Source: an uncultured Succinivibrionaceae bacterium (GTDB taxonomy: Bacteria > Pseudomonadota > Gammaproteobacteria > Enterobacterales > Succinivibrionaceae). Taken from it: a stretch of 40,273 bases of DNA. The position numbers were made by a program, and so were the translations under genes. The notes under the pieces are model-generated. The model worked only from the letters and a program-made list of their open reading frames with translations, was not told the DNA's origin and searched no databases. Location: NCBI GenBank assembly GCA_944389835.1, contig CALXNU010000013.1, positions 1 to 40,273 on the forward strand, given 5' to 3'. Positions 1 to 9,735 of this stretch are shown piece after piece. How positions within the stretch are numbered: the first letter of the stretch is position 1; each line of letters begins with the position of its first letter.

Positions 1-74
1 AGCCGTGTGCGATAAAGTCGCACGCACGGTTCGGAGGGAGGGGCAAGGCGCTAAACGCCATCCCCTACCCCTAT
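1..74 (+). mobile_element. Group II intron, 3' end (domains V and VI)
   Basis: The first bases begin with the AGC catalytic triad of a group II intron domain V. AGCCGT (1-6) pairs with ACGGTT and GTGCGA (7-12) pairs with TCGCAC, leaving a two-base GC bulge, which is the diagnostic domain V shape. A GC-rich second hairpin follows, with GGGG near 40 facing CCCC at 62-65 and 68-71 and an unpaired A at 67 that would suit the branch point; this fits domain VI. The intron would end near 74 (terminal AT, matching the bacterial AY ending). The rest, including any reverse transcriptase/maturase gene, lies left of the window. The domain V loop looks one base shorter than the common GAAA-capped form. 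Confidence 0.82.
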
Positions 75-1292
<1,218 letters not shown>

Positions 1293-1316
1293 GCCTAAAA
1301 CGTATCTTACAGATTT

Positions 1317-1342
1317 AAAGGACTGCACAAGCAGAAAGTATT
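1317..1342 (+). promoter_or_regulatory. pheT ribosome binding site with intervening hairpin
   Basis: AAAGGA (1317-1322) is the only good Shine-Dalgarno, 20 bases before the pheT ATG. A small hairpin CTGC (1323-1326), loop ACAA, GCAG (1331-1334) sits directly behind it. With that hairpin folded, 8 bases remain between SD and ATG, the normal distance. The stem is only four base pairs, so this alone is weak; it matters because pheS and phoU show the same arrangement. Confidence 0.4.
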
Positions 1343-3724
1343 ATGAAATTTAATAAAAAGTGGGTTGATGAGTGGGTTGCCAATAACCTAAGTGCTCAAG
1401 AGCTTTCTGACATGATCACCATGGCAGGATTAGAAGTAGATACTACAACACCAGTTGCAGGTGACTTTTCAGGTGTCGTAGTAGCTGAGGTCGTTGAATG
1501 CTATAACCATCCAGATTCTGATCATTTACATGTGACCAAAGTAAATTGTGGTGAAGGTGAGCTTTTACAAATTGTTTGTGGTGCTCCAAATTGTCGCCAA
1601 GGCCTAAAGGTTGCTTTATCCAAGATTGGGGCAAAGCTTCCTGGCATTACCATTAAGGCTGCCAAATTAAGAGGCGTTGAATCCCAAGGTATGCTTTGCT
1701 CTTATAAAGAGTTAGGTATGGCTGAGGAGTCAGATGGCATTATTGAGTTGCCACAAGATGCACCAGTTGGCATGGACTTAAGAGAGTACATGCACTTAGA
1801 TGATTTCACCATTGATGTTGATTTAACCACTAACCGTCCAGATTGCTTAGGCGTGCGTGGTATTGCAAGAGAAGTTGCAGTTTTAACCCAAAGTAATTTC
1901 AAAGACTTATCAATTCCAAAGATCGATGTTGAGCTTGAGGATAAAGTAGGTCTTGAGGTTTTAAATCAAGAGGCTTGCCCACGTTATTTATGCCGTGTGG
2001 TAAGAGGTGTTGATCAAAGTGCAAAAAGCCCAATTTGGATGACTGAAAGATTGCGTCGCTGTGGTGTACGCTCCGTCTCTCCAATTGTGGATGTTACCAA
2101 CTACGTGATGTTAGAGTTAGGTCAGCCTTTACACTCTTTTGATTTAGACCAAGTCACTGACAAGATTGTAGTTAGAAATGCCAATGAAGGTGAGAAGTTA
2201 ACTGTTTTATCAGGTGAGGAGTTAACTTTAAAGAGCAATACTTTAGTGATTGCTGATGCCAATAAGGCTTTAGGTCTTGCAGGTATTTTTGGTGGTTTAT
2301 CCTCAGGAATTTCTGATAAGACTTGCAATGTGCTTTTTGAGTCAGCTTTCTTCAGCCCAGATGCAATCAAAGGTAGAGCTCGTCAATACGGTTTAGCAAC
2401 TGATGCCTCTCACCGTTTTGAGCGCGGAGTTGATCCTAACTTACAACGTTTAGCCATTGAAAGAGCCACAGAGCTTTTATTACAAATTGGCGGCGGTAAG
2501 TGCGGTCCTATCGTAGAGCAAGTTGCAGAAGATAAGTTACCACAAAGAGGCAAGGTCAATTTAAGAGTAAGTCGCTTAGAGAAACTTTTAGGCGCTAAGA
2601 TCTCCTATGATGAGTGCTTCTCAATTCTTGAGCGTTTGGGAATGAATCCTGAGCGTCTTGATGAGGACACCATGTGTGCTAAAGCCCCATCTTTCCGCTT
2701 TGATATTGCCATTGAAGAGGATTTAATCGAAGAGATCGCCCGCATTTACGGCTATAACAATATTGCCAATAAGACCCCAGTTTCAACTTTAGCTATGGGT
2801 ACGATGCGTGAGGAAGATGTTGAAGATCATGATTTGCGCGAGATCTTAGTGGCTTTAGGTTATAACGAGGCCATTACTTATAGCTTTACCGATCCTCAAA
2901 GCCTGAAAAATTTAAGTAAAGAAGGTGGTATTGTCTTGACCGCTCCTATTTCAAGTGAGATGTCAGTGATGAGAACTACTTTGCTTGCAGGCCTTTTAAA
3001 TGCTACTAAATATAATTTAAATCGCCAGCAAAAGCGGGTCCGTTTATTTGAAACCGGTCTTCGTTACGTAAAAGATGACAAGGCTGAGTTTGGTATCTTA
3101 CAGCAAGGCATGCTGGCAGGCGTCTTAACTGGTGAAGTTGAAGATGAATCTTGGGCCTCAAAGTCTCGTAATGTAGATTTCTTTGATGTTAAAGGTGATG
3201 TTGAAGAGCTTTTAGCTTTGACTCTAATGAAAGAAGAGTTTGAGTTTAAGCCTACTACTGAGGCTTATTTACACCCAGGACAAGGGGCTGATCTTTTCTT
3301 TAAGGGACAAAAAGTAGGTGCTTTAGGTATTTTACATCCTCAAGTACAAAAGGCTTTTGGCTTCAAACAAGCTGTTGGTGTGTTTGAGATTGAAAAGCAA
3401 GCTTTAGCTCAAAGAAAGATCCCAGTCTTTGAAGGACTTTCTAAGTTCCCATCAATAAGACGTGACTTTGCTTTCGTAGTCGATAAGAGTGTACCTTCCT
3501 TAGAGATTGAAAAGGCTATTAAGAAAGCTTGTGGTGCTCTTTTAACTGAGATTAAACTTTTTGATGTCTTCGAGGATGAAAGCTTAGGCAATAAGCGTAG
3601 TATTGCATTAGGTGTAATCTTGCAAGATAAAGAACGTACTTTAGATGATGAAACCATCGACAAAGTATCTGAGGCTATTGTAAAGACCGTCTGCGAAGAT
3701 TGTCAGGCAGAGCTTCGTTCATAA
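1343..3724 (+). CDS. pheT: Phenylalanyl-tRNA synthetase beta subunit
   Basis: PheT is the large subunit of phenylalanyl-tRNA synthetase and handles tRNA recognition and editing of mischarged Tyr-tRNA-Phe. At 793 residues it matches the family (E. coli 795). An N-terminal EMAP/OB-fold tRNA-binding domain is recognisable at about 40-150 (VVECYNHPDSDHLHVTKV, VCGAPN). The B3/B4 editing region follows at about 210-400, with the HRFERGVDP stretch. The B5 region and a catalytic-like core come next, and the C-terminal ferredoxin-fold anticodon-binding domain occupies about 700-793 (FPSIRRDFAFVVD, LFDVFEDESLG). It forms a complex with the upstream PheS and is probably translated from the same mRNA. 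Only 15 bases separate its stop from the next start, so transcription probably continues into xseB. Confidence 0.97.
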   Translation: MKFNKKWVDEWVANNLSAQELSDMITMAGLEVDTTTPVAGDFSGVVVAEVVECYNHPDSDHLHVTKVNCGEGELLQIVCGAPNCRQGLKVALSKIGAKLPGITIKAAKLRGVESQGMLCSYKELGMAEESDGIIELPQDAPVGMDLREYMHLDDFTIDVDLTTNRPDCLGVRGIAREVAVLTQSNFKDLSIPKIDVELEDKVGLEVLNQEACPRYLCRVVRGVDQSAKSPIWMTERLRRCGVRSVSPIVDVTNYVMLELGQPLHSFDLDQVTDKIVVRNANEGEKLTVLSGEELTLKSNTLVIADANKALGLAGIFGGLSSGISDKTCNVLFESAFFSPDAIKGRARQYGLATDASHRFERGVDPNLQRLAIERATELLLQIGGGKCGPIVEQVAEDKLPQRGKVNLRVSRLEKLLGAKISYDECFSILERLGMNPERLDEDTMCAKAPSFRFDIAIEEDLIEEIARIYGYNNIANKTPVSTLAMGTMREEDVEDHDLREILVALGYNEAITYSFTDPQSLKNLSKEGGIVLTAPISSEMSVMRTTLLAGLLNATKYNLNRQQKRVRLFETGLRYVKDDKAEFGILQQGMLAGVLTGEVEDESWASKSRNVDFFDVKGDVEELLALTLMKEEFEFKPTTEAYLHPGQGADLFFKGQKVGALGILHPQVQKAFGFKQAVGVFEIEKQALAQRKIPVFEGLSKFPSIRRDFAFVVDKSVPSLEIEKAIKKACGALLTEIKLFDVFEDESLGNKRSIALGVILQDKERTLDDETIDKVSEAIVKTVCEDCQAELRS

Positions 3725-3739
3725 AATTTGGAGTTTGAT

Positions 3740-3970
3740 ATGGCAGAGCAATTATCTTTAGAAGAAAGTCTTAAAAAACTTGAGTCTTTAATTGACGTTT
3801 TGGAAAAAGGTCAAATGGGTATTGATGAGGCAATTGAGACTTATGCTCAAGGCATGAAGTTATCTTCTGCATTAAGACGTCGACTTGAGGAGCTCTCAGC
3901 TAAAGTTAATGCCATATCAAATGAAGCTAATTCTGGGGCTCAGTCCCAAGATAAAGGGGCTGCCCTATGA
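3740..3970 (+). CDS. xseB: Exodeoxyribonuclease VII small subunit
   Basis: XseB is the small subunit of exonuclease VII, which degrades single-stranded DNA together with XseA. The 76-residue product has the family signature: LSLEESLKKLESLIDVLEKG, then LEEAI-like IDEAIETYAQG and a helical C-terminus, about the usual 75-85 residues. An in-frame TTG at 3728 lies inside the ribosome binding site TTTGGAG; the ATG at 3740 has that site 6 bases upstream and gives the normal N-terminus, so it is preferred. The stop TGA overlaps the ispA ATG (ATGA), a sign of translational coupling. The xseB-ispA-dxs order is standard in gammaproteobacteria. xseA is not in the window. Confidence 0.93.
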   Translation: MAEQLSLEESLKKLESLIDVLEKGQMGIDEAIETYAQGMKLSSALRRRLEELSAKVNAISNEANSGAQSQDKGAAL

Positions 3971-4866
3971 ATTTAAATTCATCTTTACAAGATTTTACCA
4001 AAGAGGTTCAAGAGCGCATTAATGCCTTTATGGCAAGAAAGCTTGAAACTTATGATGATCATGCTTTAGATTTAAAAGAGGCTATGGGATATGCTTTGCT
4101 TTTAGGCGGTAAAAGATCTCGTCCTTTTTTAGTTTATGCCACAGGTTTAGCTCTTGGTGTAAAAGAAGAGTTACTAGATTATCCGGCAGCAGCCATTGAG
4201 TGCATTCACGCTTACTCTTTAGTTCATGATGATATGCCGGAGATGGACAATGATAAATTGCGTCGCGGCAAGCCTACTGTACATTGTAAGTTTGGACAAG
4301 CTACAGCTTTGCTTGCAGGTGATGCTTTGCAATCTTTAGCCTATGAATTTTTAACTACTGCACATAAAGGTCTTGACCCGCAAGTTTCACTAAAGCAGGT
4401 AGCTATTTTATCTACTAATGCAGGTTTAAGTGGTATGTGTGGTGGTCAGGCTATGGATTTGCATTTTGAAAAGCAGCAAATCTCTCTTGATACTTTAAAG
4501 ATCTTACATCGCAAGAAAACCGGGGCTTTAATTAAAGCTGCGGTGATGATGGGGGCTTATGCTAAAAAAGATCTTGAGGAAAAGGAAGCTCAAATTTTAG
4601 AGCAGTATGCAACCTATGTAGGTCTTGCTTTTCAAATTTGGGATGATGTTTTAGATGTGATAGGGGATACTAAGATCTTAGGTAAAAGTGCGGGCGCTGA
4701 TATTGCTTTAGGTAAAAGTACTTATCCTGCACTTTTAGGTTTAGAGGAATCTAAAAAGCAGGCCTATGAGGCTTGTGATGGAGCCTTAAAGAGCTTAAGC
4801 TTACTTGATGGTAATTTTAAGCTTTTAGCAGATTTTGCTCGTTTTACTGTAAGTAGAGATCATTAA
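3967..4866 (+). CDS. ispA: Farnesyl diphosphate synthase (geranyltranstransferase)
   Basis: IspA condenses IPP with DMAPP and then with geranyl diphosphate to make farnesyl diphosphate, the precursor of undecaprenyl phosphate and quinone side chains. The 299-residue protein shows both aspartate-rich Mg-binding motifs: DDMPEMD (88-94) and DDVLD (226-230). It also has GGKRSRP (47-53), which binds IPP, and the KTGALIKAAV stretch (184-193). It overlaps xseB by four bases and its stop overlaps the dxs start by one base (TAATG), so the three genes are probably translated together. Length and motifs fit a short-chain farnesyl synthase rather than the longer-chain octaprenyl synthase; that choice also rests on the gene order. 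Confidence 0.95.
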   Translation: MNLNSSLQDFTKEVQERINAFMARKLETYDDHALDLKEAMGYALLLGGKRSRPFLVYATGLALGVKEELLDYPAAAIECIHAYSLVHDDMPEMDNDKLRRGKPTVHCKFGQATALLAGDALQSLAYEFLTTAHKGLDPQVSLKQVAILSTNAGLSGMCGGQAMDLHFEKQQISLDTLKILHRKKTGALIKAAVMMGAYAKKDLEEKEAQILEQYATYVGLAFQIWDDVLDVIGDTKILGKSAGADIALGKSTYPALLGLEESKKQAYEACDGALKSLSLLDGNFKLLADFARFTVSRDH

Positions 4867-6710
4867 TGTCAAATACACCACTTCTTGATCAGATCCATGA
4901 TGCTCGCGACGTTAGAAATTTAAGACGTCGTGATCTAGAACAACTATGCGCAGAGGTTAGACAGTGTCTTATTGATACCGTAAGTAAAACTGCAGGTCAC
5001 TTAGCCTCAGGTCTTGGGGTGGTAGAGCTTACAGTCGCTTTGCATTATGTCTATAACACCCCTCAAGATAAAATAATTTGGGATGTTGGACATCAAGCAT
5101 ATCCGCATAAAATTTTAACCGGTCATAGAAAAGAGCTTGCCACCATTCGTCAAAAGGATGGTTTACATGCTTTTATTTGGCGTGGTGAAACGGAGTATGA
5201 TGTTTTATCAACAGGTCATGCTTCAACTTCCATAGGTTCTGCTTTAGGGCTTGCTCTTGCTAATAAAGCTTTAGGTAAAGACGATAGAACCGTTGCAGTA
5301 ATTGGTGATGGATCTTTATCAGGTGGTATGGCTTTTGAAGGTTTAAATCATGCCGGATCTTTTGATGATCTTAATTTATTAGTCATTTTAAATGACAATG
5401 AAATGAGTATCTCAGAAAATGTGGGATCTTTAGCTCAAGGCTTAGCCCATGTTTTAGCTAATCCTCATTATGCTAAATTAGTTGAAGGTGGTAAAAAAGT
5501 CTTAGAGAAATTACCTGCGGTGCGTGATTTTGCAATGCGTGCGCAAGAACACGTCAAAGGCATGGTAATGCCTGGCACTTTATTTGAAGAATTTGGCTTT
5601 AATTATATTGGCCCTGTCGATGGGCATGATGTGGTGCGCTTAGTGAGCATTTTGCAAAACATCAAAGAGATGTCAGGACTTCAATTTTTACATGTGGTAA
5701 CGCGCAAGGGTAAGGGCTATGCTCCGGCTGAAAATGATCCAATTTGCTACCATGGTGTGCCAACTTTTGATCCTCAAACCGGAGTTCACCCAACTCCAAA
5801 ACCTGCAGATCTGTCTTTTTCAGCACGTTTTGGAAAATGGTTGTGTGACAGAGCCGCAGTTGATAATAAATTAGTGGGGATAACACCTGCCATGCGCATA
5901 GGATCTGCCATGCAGGAGTTTTCAGAAAAGTTTAAAGATAGATTCTACGATGTGGCAATTGCAGAGCAGCACGCACTAGTTTTAGCCTCAGGACTTGCTG
6001 CAGGTGGAATGTACCCAGTCGTTGCTATTTACTCTTCGTTTTTACAAAGAGCTTTTGATAGCATTATTCACGATATTGCCATTCAAGATTTACCTATAAC
6101 TTTAGCTATAGATAGAGCAGGTGTGGTGGGACCTGACGGGCCAACCCATCAAGGAGCCTTTGATATTGCTTATTTGCGCTGTGTGCCAAATATGACGGTG
6201 CTCGCTCCTGCTGATTTATATGATTTGTATGTAATGTTAAATACTGCGCGCAACTTAGGTCATCCTTGTGCGGTGCGCTATCCTCGCTGCAATGGCTTAA
6301 ATCATGATAAAGAAGTAGGCTTAGATGAGGTTATGGAACTTAAATCTAAGGTAGTCTTAAAAGGCTCAAAGGTTTTAGTTATCACGGTAGGTCCTCTTTT
6401 ATACGAGGTTCATGATTATTGCAAGGAACAAGGCTTTACGCTAATAGACCTTAGAGTAATAAAACCGCTTGATACTAAAACTATTTTAGACTCCCTTGAA
6501 GGTCACAGTTTAGTTGTAACCTTAGAAGATGGCTGTATTAAAGGCGGCATTGGTGAGGAGATTGCAGCTTTACTTTCAGGGAAAGTTAAAACTGTAACTT
6601 TAGGTCTTGAAGATAAGTTTTTAATGGAAGGTACGCGTAAAGAAATTTTAGATGAGGAAAAACTAAACCTTGAAGGACTTAAAGAAGTCATTGCCAAGGA
6701 AGGCCTTTAA
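4866..6710 (+). CDS. dxs: 1-deoxy-D-xylulose-5-phosphate synthase
   Basis: Dxs joins pyruvate and glyceraldehyde 3-phosphate, using thiamine diphosphate, in the first step of the non-mevalonate isoprenoid pathway; its product also feeds thiamine and pyridoxal synthesis. The 614-residue length is close to E. coli's 620. Visible motifs are WDVGHQAYPHKILTG (72-86), the TPP-binding GDGSLSGG (147-154) with the downstream LNDNEMSIS, and the transketolase pyrimidine-domain stretch AIDRAGVVGPDGPTHQG. A C-terminal transketolase domain is complete. It overlaps ispA by one base and ampG by one base. Placing dxs directly behind ispA couples early and late steps of the same pathway. Confidence 0.97.
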   Translation: MSNTPLLDQIHDARDVRNLRRRDLEQLCAEVRQCLIDTVSKTAGHLASGLGVVELTVALHYVYNTPQDKIIWDVGHQAYPHKILTGHRKELATIRQKDGLHAFIWRGETEYDVLSTGHASTSIGSALGLALANKALGKDDRTVAVIGDGSLSGGMAFEGLNHAGSFDDLNLLVILNDNEMSISENVGSLAQGLAHVLANPHYAKLVEGGKKVLEKLPAVRDFAMRAQEHVKGMVMPGTLFEEFGFNYIGPVDGHDVVRLVSILQNIKEMSGLQFLHVVTRKGKGYAPAENDPICYHGVPTFDPQTGVHPTPKPADLSFSARFGKWLCDRAAVDNKLVGITPAMRIGSAMQEFSEKFKDRFYDVAIAEQHALVLASGLAAGGMYPVVAIYSSFLQRAFDSIIHDIAIQDLPITLAIDRAGVVGPDGPTHQGAFDIAYLRCVPNMTVLAPADLYDLYVMLNTARNLGHPCAVRYPRCNGLNHDKEVGLDEVMELKSKVVLKGSKVLVITVGPLLYEVHDYCKEQGFTLIDLRVIKPLDTKTILDSLEGHSLVVTLEDGCIKGGIGEEIAALLSGKVKTVTLGLEDKFLMEGTRKEILDEEKLNLEGLKEVIAKEGL

Positions 6711-7996
6711 TGTCTGACTTAAAAGTACAGAATGCGTCTAATCTAAAGTGGTATCAGGCAATTTTTACTAGACGCATGGGCCTGTGCTTAGTCACAGGCT
6801 TTTCTTCAGGTTTACCTTTATATGTACTTTTAAGTTTATTATCGGCTTTTTTAAGAAAAGAGGGCTTAGATTTAAGGCTCATTGGTGTCTTATCTTTGAT
6901 TATGTTTCCATATACTTGGAAATTTCTCTGGGCTCCTTTTTTAGATCGCTATAGGATTTTAGGATTTTCAAGGCGCAAAGGCTGGATCATTCTGACCCAA
7001 ATTATTTTAATTTTAAGTATTGGCACTTTAGGTTTTTGTGAAGTTACAAGCTCTATACTTACTATTTCAATTTTAGCTTTAATTACCTCAGTAGCCTCTG
7101 CCACTCAAGATATAGCAATAGATGCACTAAGACGAGAGATCCTCCCTGATAATGAATTAGGTTTAGGAAATTCTTTGTTTGTTAATGCCTATCGCATCGC
7201 AAGTTTAGTGCCAGGGGGACTATCTTTGATTTTGGCAGATTTTCTGCCTTGGTCACAAGTTTTTATGTTAACGGCAGCCTGCTTAATTCCAGGGTTAATC
7301 CTAATCTTTTTTGTACATGAAAAAGAGGCTAATAAAGCACCTCGGACTTTAAAAGAAGCAGTAGTTGAGCCTTTTAATGAATTTATTCATCGCAATGGTT
7401 TAAAAGCAGCCTTACTTTGTGTAAGTTTTGTGTTCTTATACAAACTAGGTGACTCCATGGCCACTGCTTTGGCTACGCCTTTTTATCTTGATATGGGCTA
7501 TTCTTTAACCCAAATTGGCATTGTGGCTAAAAATGTAGGTTTATGGTCAATGGTCATAGGAGGACTGTTAGGTGGCATTTTGATGCTTAAAACTGGGATC
7601 AATAAAGCCTTATGGATTTTCGGTTTTGGGCAAATGATAACCATTTTAGGTTTTGTGCTTTTGGCCCATTTAGGGCAAAAAGGTCAGTCTTCAGTGATTA
7701 TGCTCGCTTTAGTAATCGGCGCTGAAGCTTTAGGCGCAGGCCTTGGTACGGCAGCTTTTGTCGCCTTTATTGCAAGGGAAACTTCACCTGCCTATACGGC
7801 AACACAATTTGCGCTTTTAACTTCTTTTTCAGCAGTGCCCCGAACTTTTTGCAATGCCGCAACCGGATTTTTGGTAGAAGGTCTAGGTTGGGAAAACTTT
7901 TTTATTTTATGTACGGCCTTAGCAATCCCTGGAATGCTTTTATTATTTAAGGTAGCTCCATTTTTTGCAGAAGAAAAGTCTCAAACTTCAAACTAA
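6710..7996 (+). CDS. ampG: AmpG-type muropeptide permease (MFS)
   Basis: AmpG imports GlcNAc-anhydro-MurNAc muropeptides across the inner membrane for cell-wall recycling. The 428-residue protein has about 12 hydrophobic segments. It shares with E. coli AmpG the patterns GFSSGLPLYV (residues about 30-40), KFLWAPFLDRY, RRKGWI, SATQDIAIDA, LYKLGDSMA, GILMLKTG and the late ATQFALLTSFSAVPR. E. coli AmpG (491 residues) has two further C-terminal helices that are missing here, which is common in the family. It overlaps the dxs stop by one base, so it belongs to the pheST-dxs run. A broader acetyl-CoA/permease-like MFS role cannot be excluded, but the motif match is strong. Confidence 0.85.
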   Translation: MSDLKVQNASNLKWYQAIFTRRMGLCLVTGFSSGLPLYVLLSLLSAFLRKEGLDLRLIGVLSLIMFPYTWKFLWAPFLDRYRILGFSRRKGWIILTQIILILSIGTLGFCEVTSSILTISILALITSVASATQDIAIDALRREILPDNELGLGNSLFVNAYRIASLVPGGLSLILADFLPWSQVFMLTAACLIPGLILIFFVHEKEANKAPRTLKEAVVEPFNEFIHRNGLKAALLCVSFVFLYKLGDSMATALATPFYLDMGYSLTQIGIVAKNVGLWSMVIGGLLGGILMLKTGINKALWIFGFGQMITILGFVLLAHLGQKGQSSVIMLALVIGAEALGAGLGTAAFVAFIARETSPAYTATQFALLTSFSAVPRTFCNAATGFLVEGLGWENFFILCTALAIPGMLLLFKVAPFFAEEKSQTSN

Positions 7997-8250
7997 AATT
8001 ATAGAAAAGATTGCTTATTTATTTATAAATCTACAAAAAATTTTTTAAATTTGCGCGCCTGATTGGCTTTTAAATAAAAAGTTTAAATTTTCTTCGTTTA
8101 AATTTTACGCAAACGTTTTAGATAAGACTTACTCTAGTATGAAATTTATGCGTAAAGGCTTGGTACGGCGTCATTTTGTGTTTCACGCTTATCGATCATC
8201 CTCACAATAATCTTTATTTTTGCCTTTGGAATTTGTGATAAAATTTGTCA
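7997..8250 (+). promoter_or_regulatory. nqr control region with LacI-type operator candidate and extended -10 promoter
   Basis: This gene-free stretch is AT-rich at its left, with GTTTAAATTTT present twice near 8090-8106. ACGCAAACGTTTTAGA (8107-8122) resembles the PurR/GalR/LacI-family operator, with an AAACGTTT palindrome. TTTACGCA (8104-8111) recurs inverted as TGCGTAAA (8149-8156), so two sites flank a TAGTAT (8135-8140). A clearer promoter lies downstream: an extended -10 TGATAAAAT (8236-8244) with a poor -35 in the T-rich 8213-8222 region; transcription would start near 8251. No terminator for ampG is obvious. Confidence 0.5.
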
Positions 8251-8381
8251 GTTGTAGCCTATCCTTGTTATTGAGGATGGTGTGCCCTAAGTTTATTAGT
8301 ACATAAAAATATGAGGGTGCTCCAAAAGGCCTGAGTTGTGGAGTTTATGTACCTCCAGAAGTTTTTAATTTGGAACCGCCT
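8251..8381 (+). ncRNA. Candidate structured 5' UTR / cis-regulatory RNA of nqrA
   Basis: The predicted leader of about 130 bases can form several helices. ATCCT (8261-8265) pairs with AGGAT (8274-8278). GTACATAAA (8299-8307) pairs perfectly with TTTATGTAC (8344-8352), and CTCCA (8320-8324) pairs with TGGAG (8339-8343) stacked directly inside it. Competing pairings exist: GTGCCCT (8282-8288) with AGGGTGC (8314-8320), and TGGAG with a second CTCCA at 8353-8357. Mutually exclusive helices just before a start codon are what a riboswitch or protein-binding leader would show. I recall that a candidate RNA motif has been described upstream of nqrA in Marinomonas; whether this is related I cannot tell. 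Confidence 0.45.
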
Positions 8382-9731
8382 ATGATTAACATCAAAAAAG
8401 GATTGGATCTGCCTTTAAGCGGACAACCGCAGCAGACCATTGGCGTCGGTCCCGAGGTAAAGCATGTAGCTTTAATTAGCTCAGATTACCCAGGGCTCCG
8501 TCCGTCTATGGCTGTTGAGGTCGGTTCGGTCGTTAAAAAAGGACAGATACTGTTCGAGGATAAGAAAAACCCTGGAACACGTTTCACCGCTCCTGCCGCT
8601 GGTAAAGTGGTTGCCATTAACCGTGGCGAGCGTCGTGCTTTCCAGTCTATCGTCATTGAAGTTGATCCGAAGGGAGCTTCAGTTGATTTTAAGAAGACTT
8701 CAGCTGATAAACTTCTTTCTCTTGCTTCAAAAGATGTCATTGACTTATTAGTTGAATCTGGAATGTGGACAGCTTTCCGTACTCGTCCATTTGACAAGGT
8801 CCCAGCAGTTGGCTCCTTGCCTCATTCCATCTTTGTAACCGCCATCGACACCAATCCTTTAGCTCCAGATCCTAAGGTGATTATTGGTGCTGAGGCCGAT
8901 GCTTTTGCAAATGGTCTTAAGGTTTTAAGTCGTATTGGTGAGTTCAAAGTTCACGTATGTAAGGACGCTGAATCCTTACCACGTTGCAGTGCTCCAAATG
9001 TAGATGAGCAAACCTTCGTAGGTCCTCATCCTGCAGGATTACCAGGCACTCACATTCACTTTGTAGACCCAGTAAATGAGAATAAGACTGTATGGCACAT
9101 CGGCTATCAAGATGTAATCGCTATCGGCCACCTCTTTACTGAAGGTAAGTACTATAACGAGCGCGTGATCTCAATTGCAGGTCCAAATGCTAAAGAGCCA
9201 CGTTTAGTTAAGACCTTACAAGGTGCTTCTGTAAGCGAGCTTACTCAAGGTGAGATTGTTGAGTCAGAAAATGGCGTGCGCGTTATTGCAGGCTCAGTAT
9301 TGTGGGGAAATACCGCTGTAGGTCCATATGCCTACTTAGGTCGTTACCACTTACAAGTCTCCATTATTGAAGAAGGCACTATGCACGAGTTCTTAGGCTG
9401 GTTAGCTCCAGGCTTTAAGCGTCACTCTGTATCTAATGCCTTTGCTTCTTCTTACTTCACTCCAGCAAGCTATACCATTAATACTGCTGTTAATGGTGGA
9501 TCTCGTCCAATGGTACCAATTGGGCTTTATGAGAAGGTAATGCCTCTTGATATTGAGCCTACCATGCTCTTGCGTGCTATTGAAATCAATGACGTCGATC
9601 AAGCAAAACTCTTAGGTGTCTTAGAGTTAGCTGAGGAAGATGTGGCTTTGTGCACCTATGTCTGCCCGGGTAAGACCGACTACGGTACTTTAATCCGCAG
9701 ATGTCTGACCAAGATTGAGGTGGAGGGCTAA
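8382..9731 (+). CDS. nqrA: Na+-translocating NADH:quinone reductase subunit A
   Basis: NqrA is the quinone-associated peripheral subunit of the six-part Na+-NQR complex, which couples NADH oxidation to sodium export at the inner membrane. The 449-residue protein starts [14 protein letters not shown], the family's typical N-terminus, which fixes the start at the ATG at 8382 rather than the in-frame TTG at 8370. The N-terminal barrel-sandwich (RnfC-like) region (about 30-100, GDVVKKGQ-like [14 protein letters not shown]) is recognisable, as is the KFLGWLAPG-like [19 protein letters not shown]. nqrB follows after four bases. A long structured leader lies upstream, suggesting control at RNA level for the whole operon. 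Confidence 0.96.
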   Translation: MINIKKGLDLPLSGQPQQTIGVGPEVKHVALISSDYPGLRPSMAVEVGSVVKKGQILFEDKKNPGTRFTAPAAGKVVAINRGERRAFQSIVIEVDPKGASVDFKKTSADKLLSLASKDVIDLLVESGMWTAFRTRPFDKVPAVGSLPHSIFVTAIDTNPLAPDPKVIIGAEADAFANGLKVLSRIGEFKVHVCKDAESLPRCSAPNVDEQTFVGPHPAGLPGTHIHFVDPVNENKTVWHIGYQDVIAIGHLFTEGKYYNERVISIAGPNAKEPRLVKTLQGASVSELTQGEIVESENGVRVIAGSVLWGNTAVGPYAYLGRYHLQVSIIEEGTMHEFLGWLAPGFKRHSVSNAFASSYFTPASYTINTAVNGGSRPMVPIGLYEKVMPLDIEPTMLLRAIEINDVDQAKLLGVLELAEEDVALCTYVCPGKTDYGTLIRRCLTKIEVEG

Positions 9732-9735
9732 GCTG

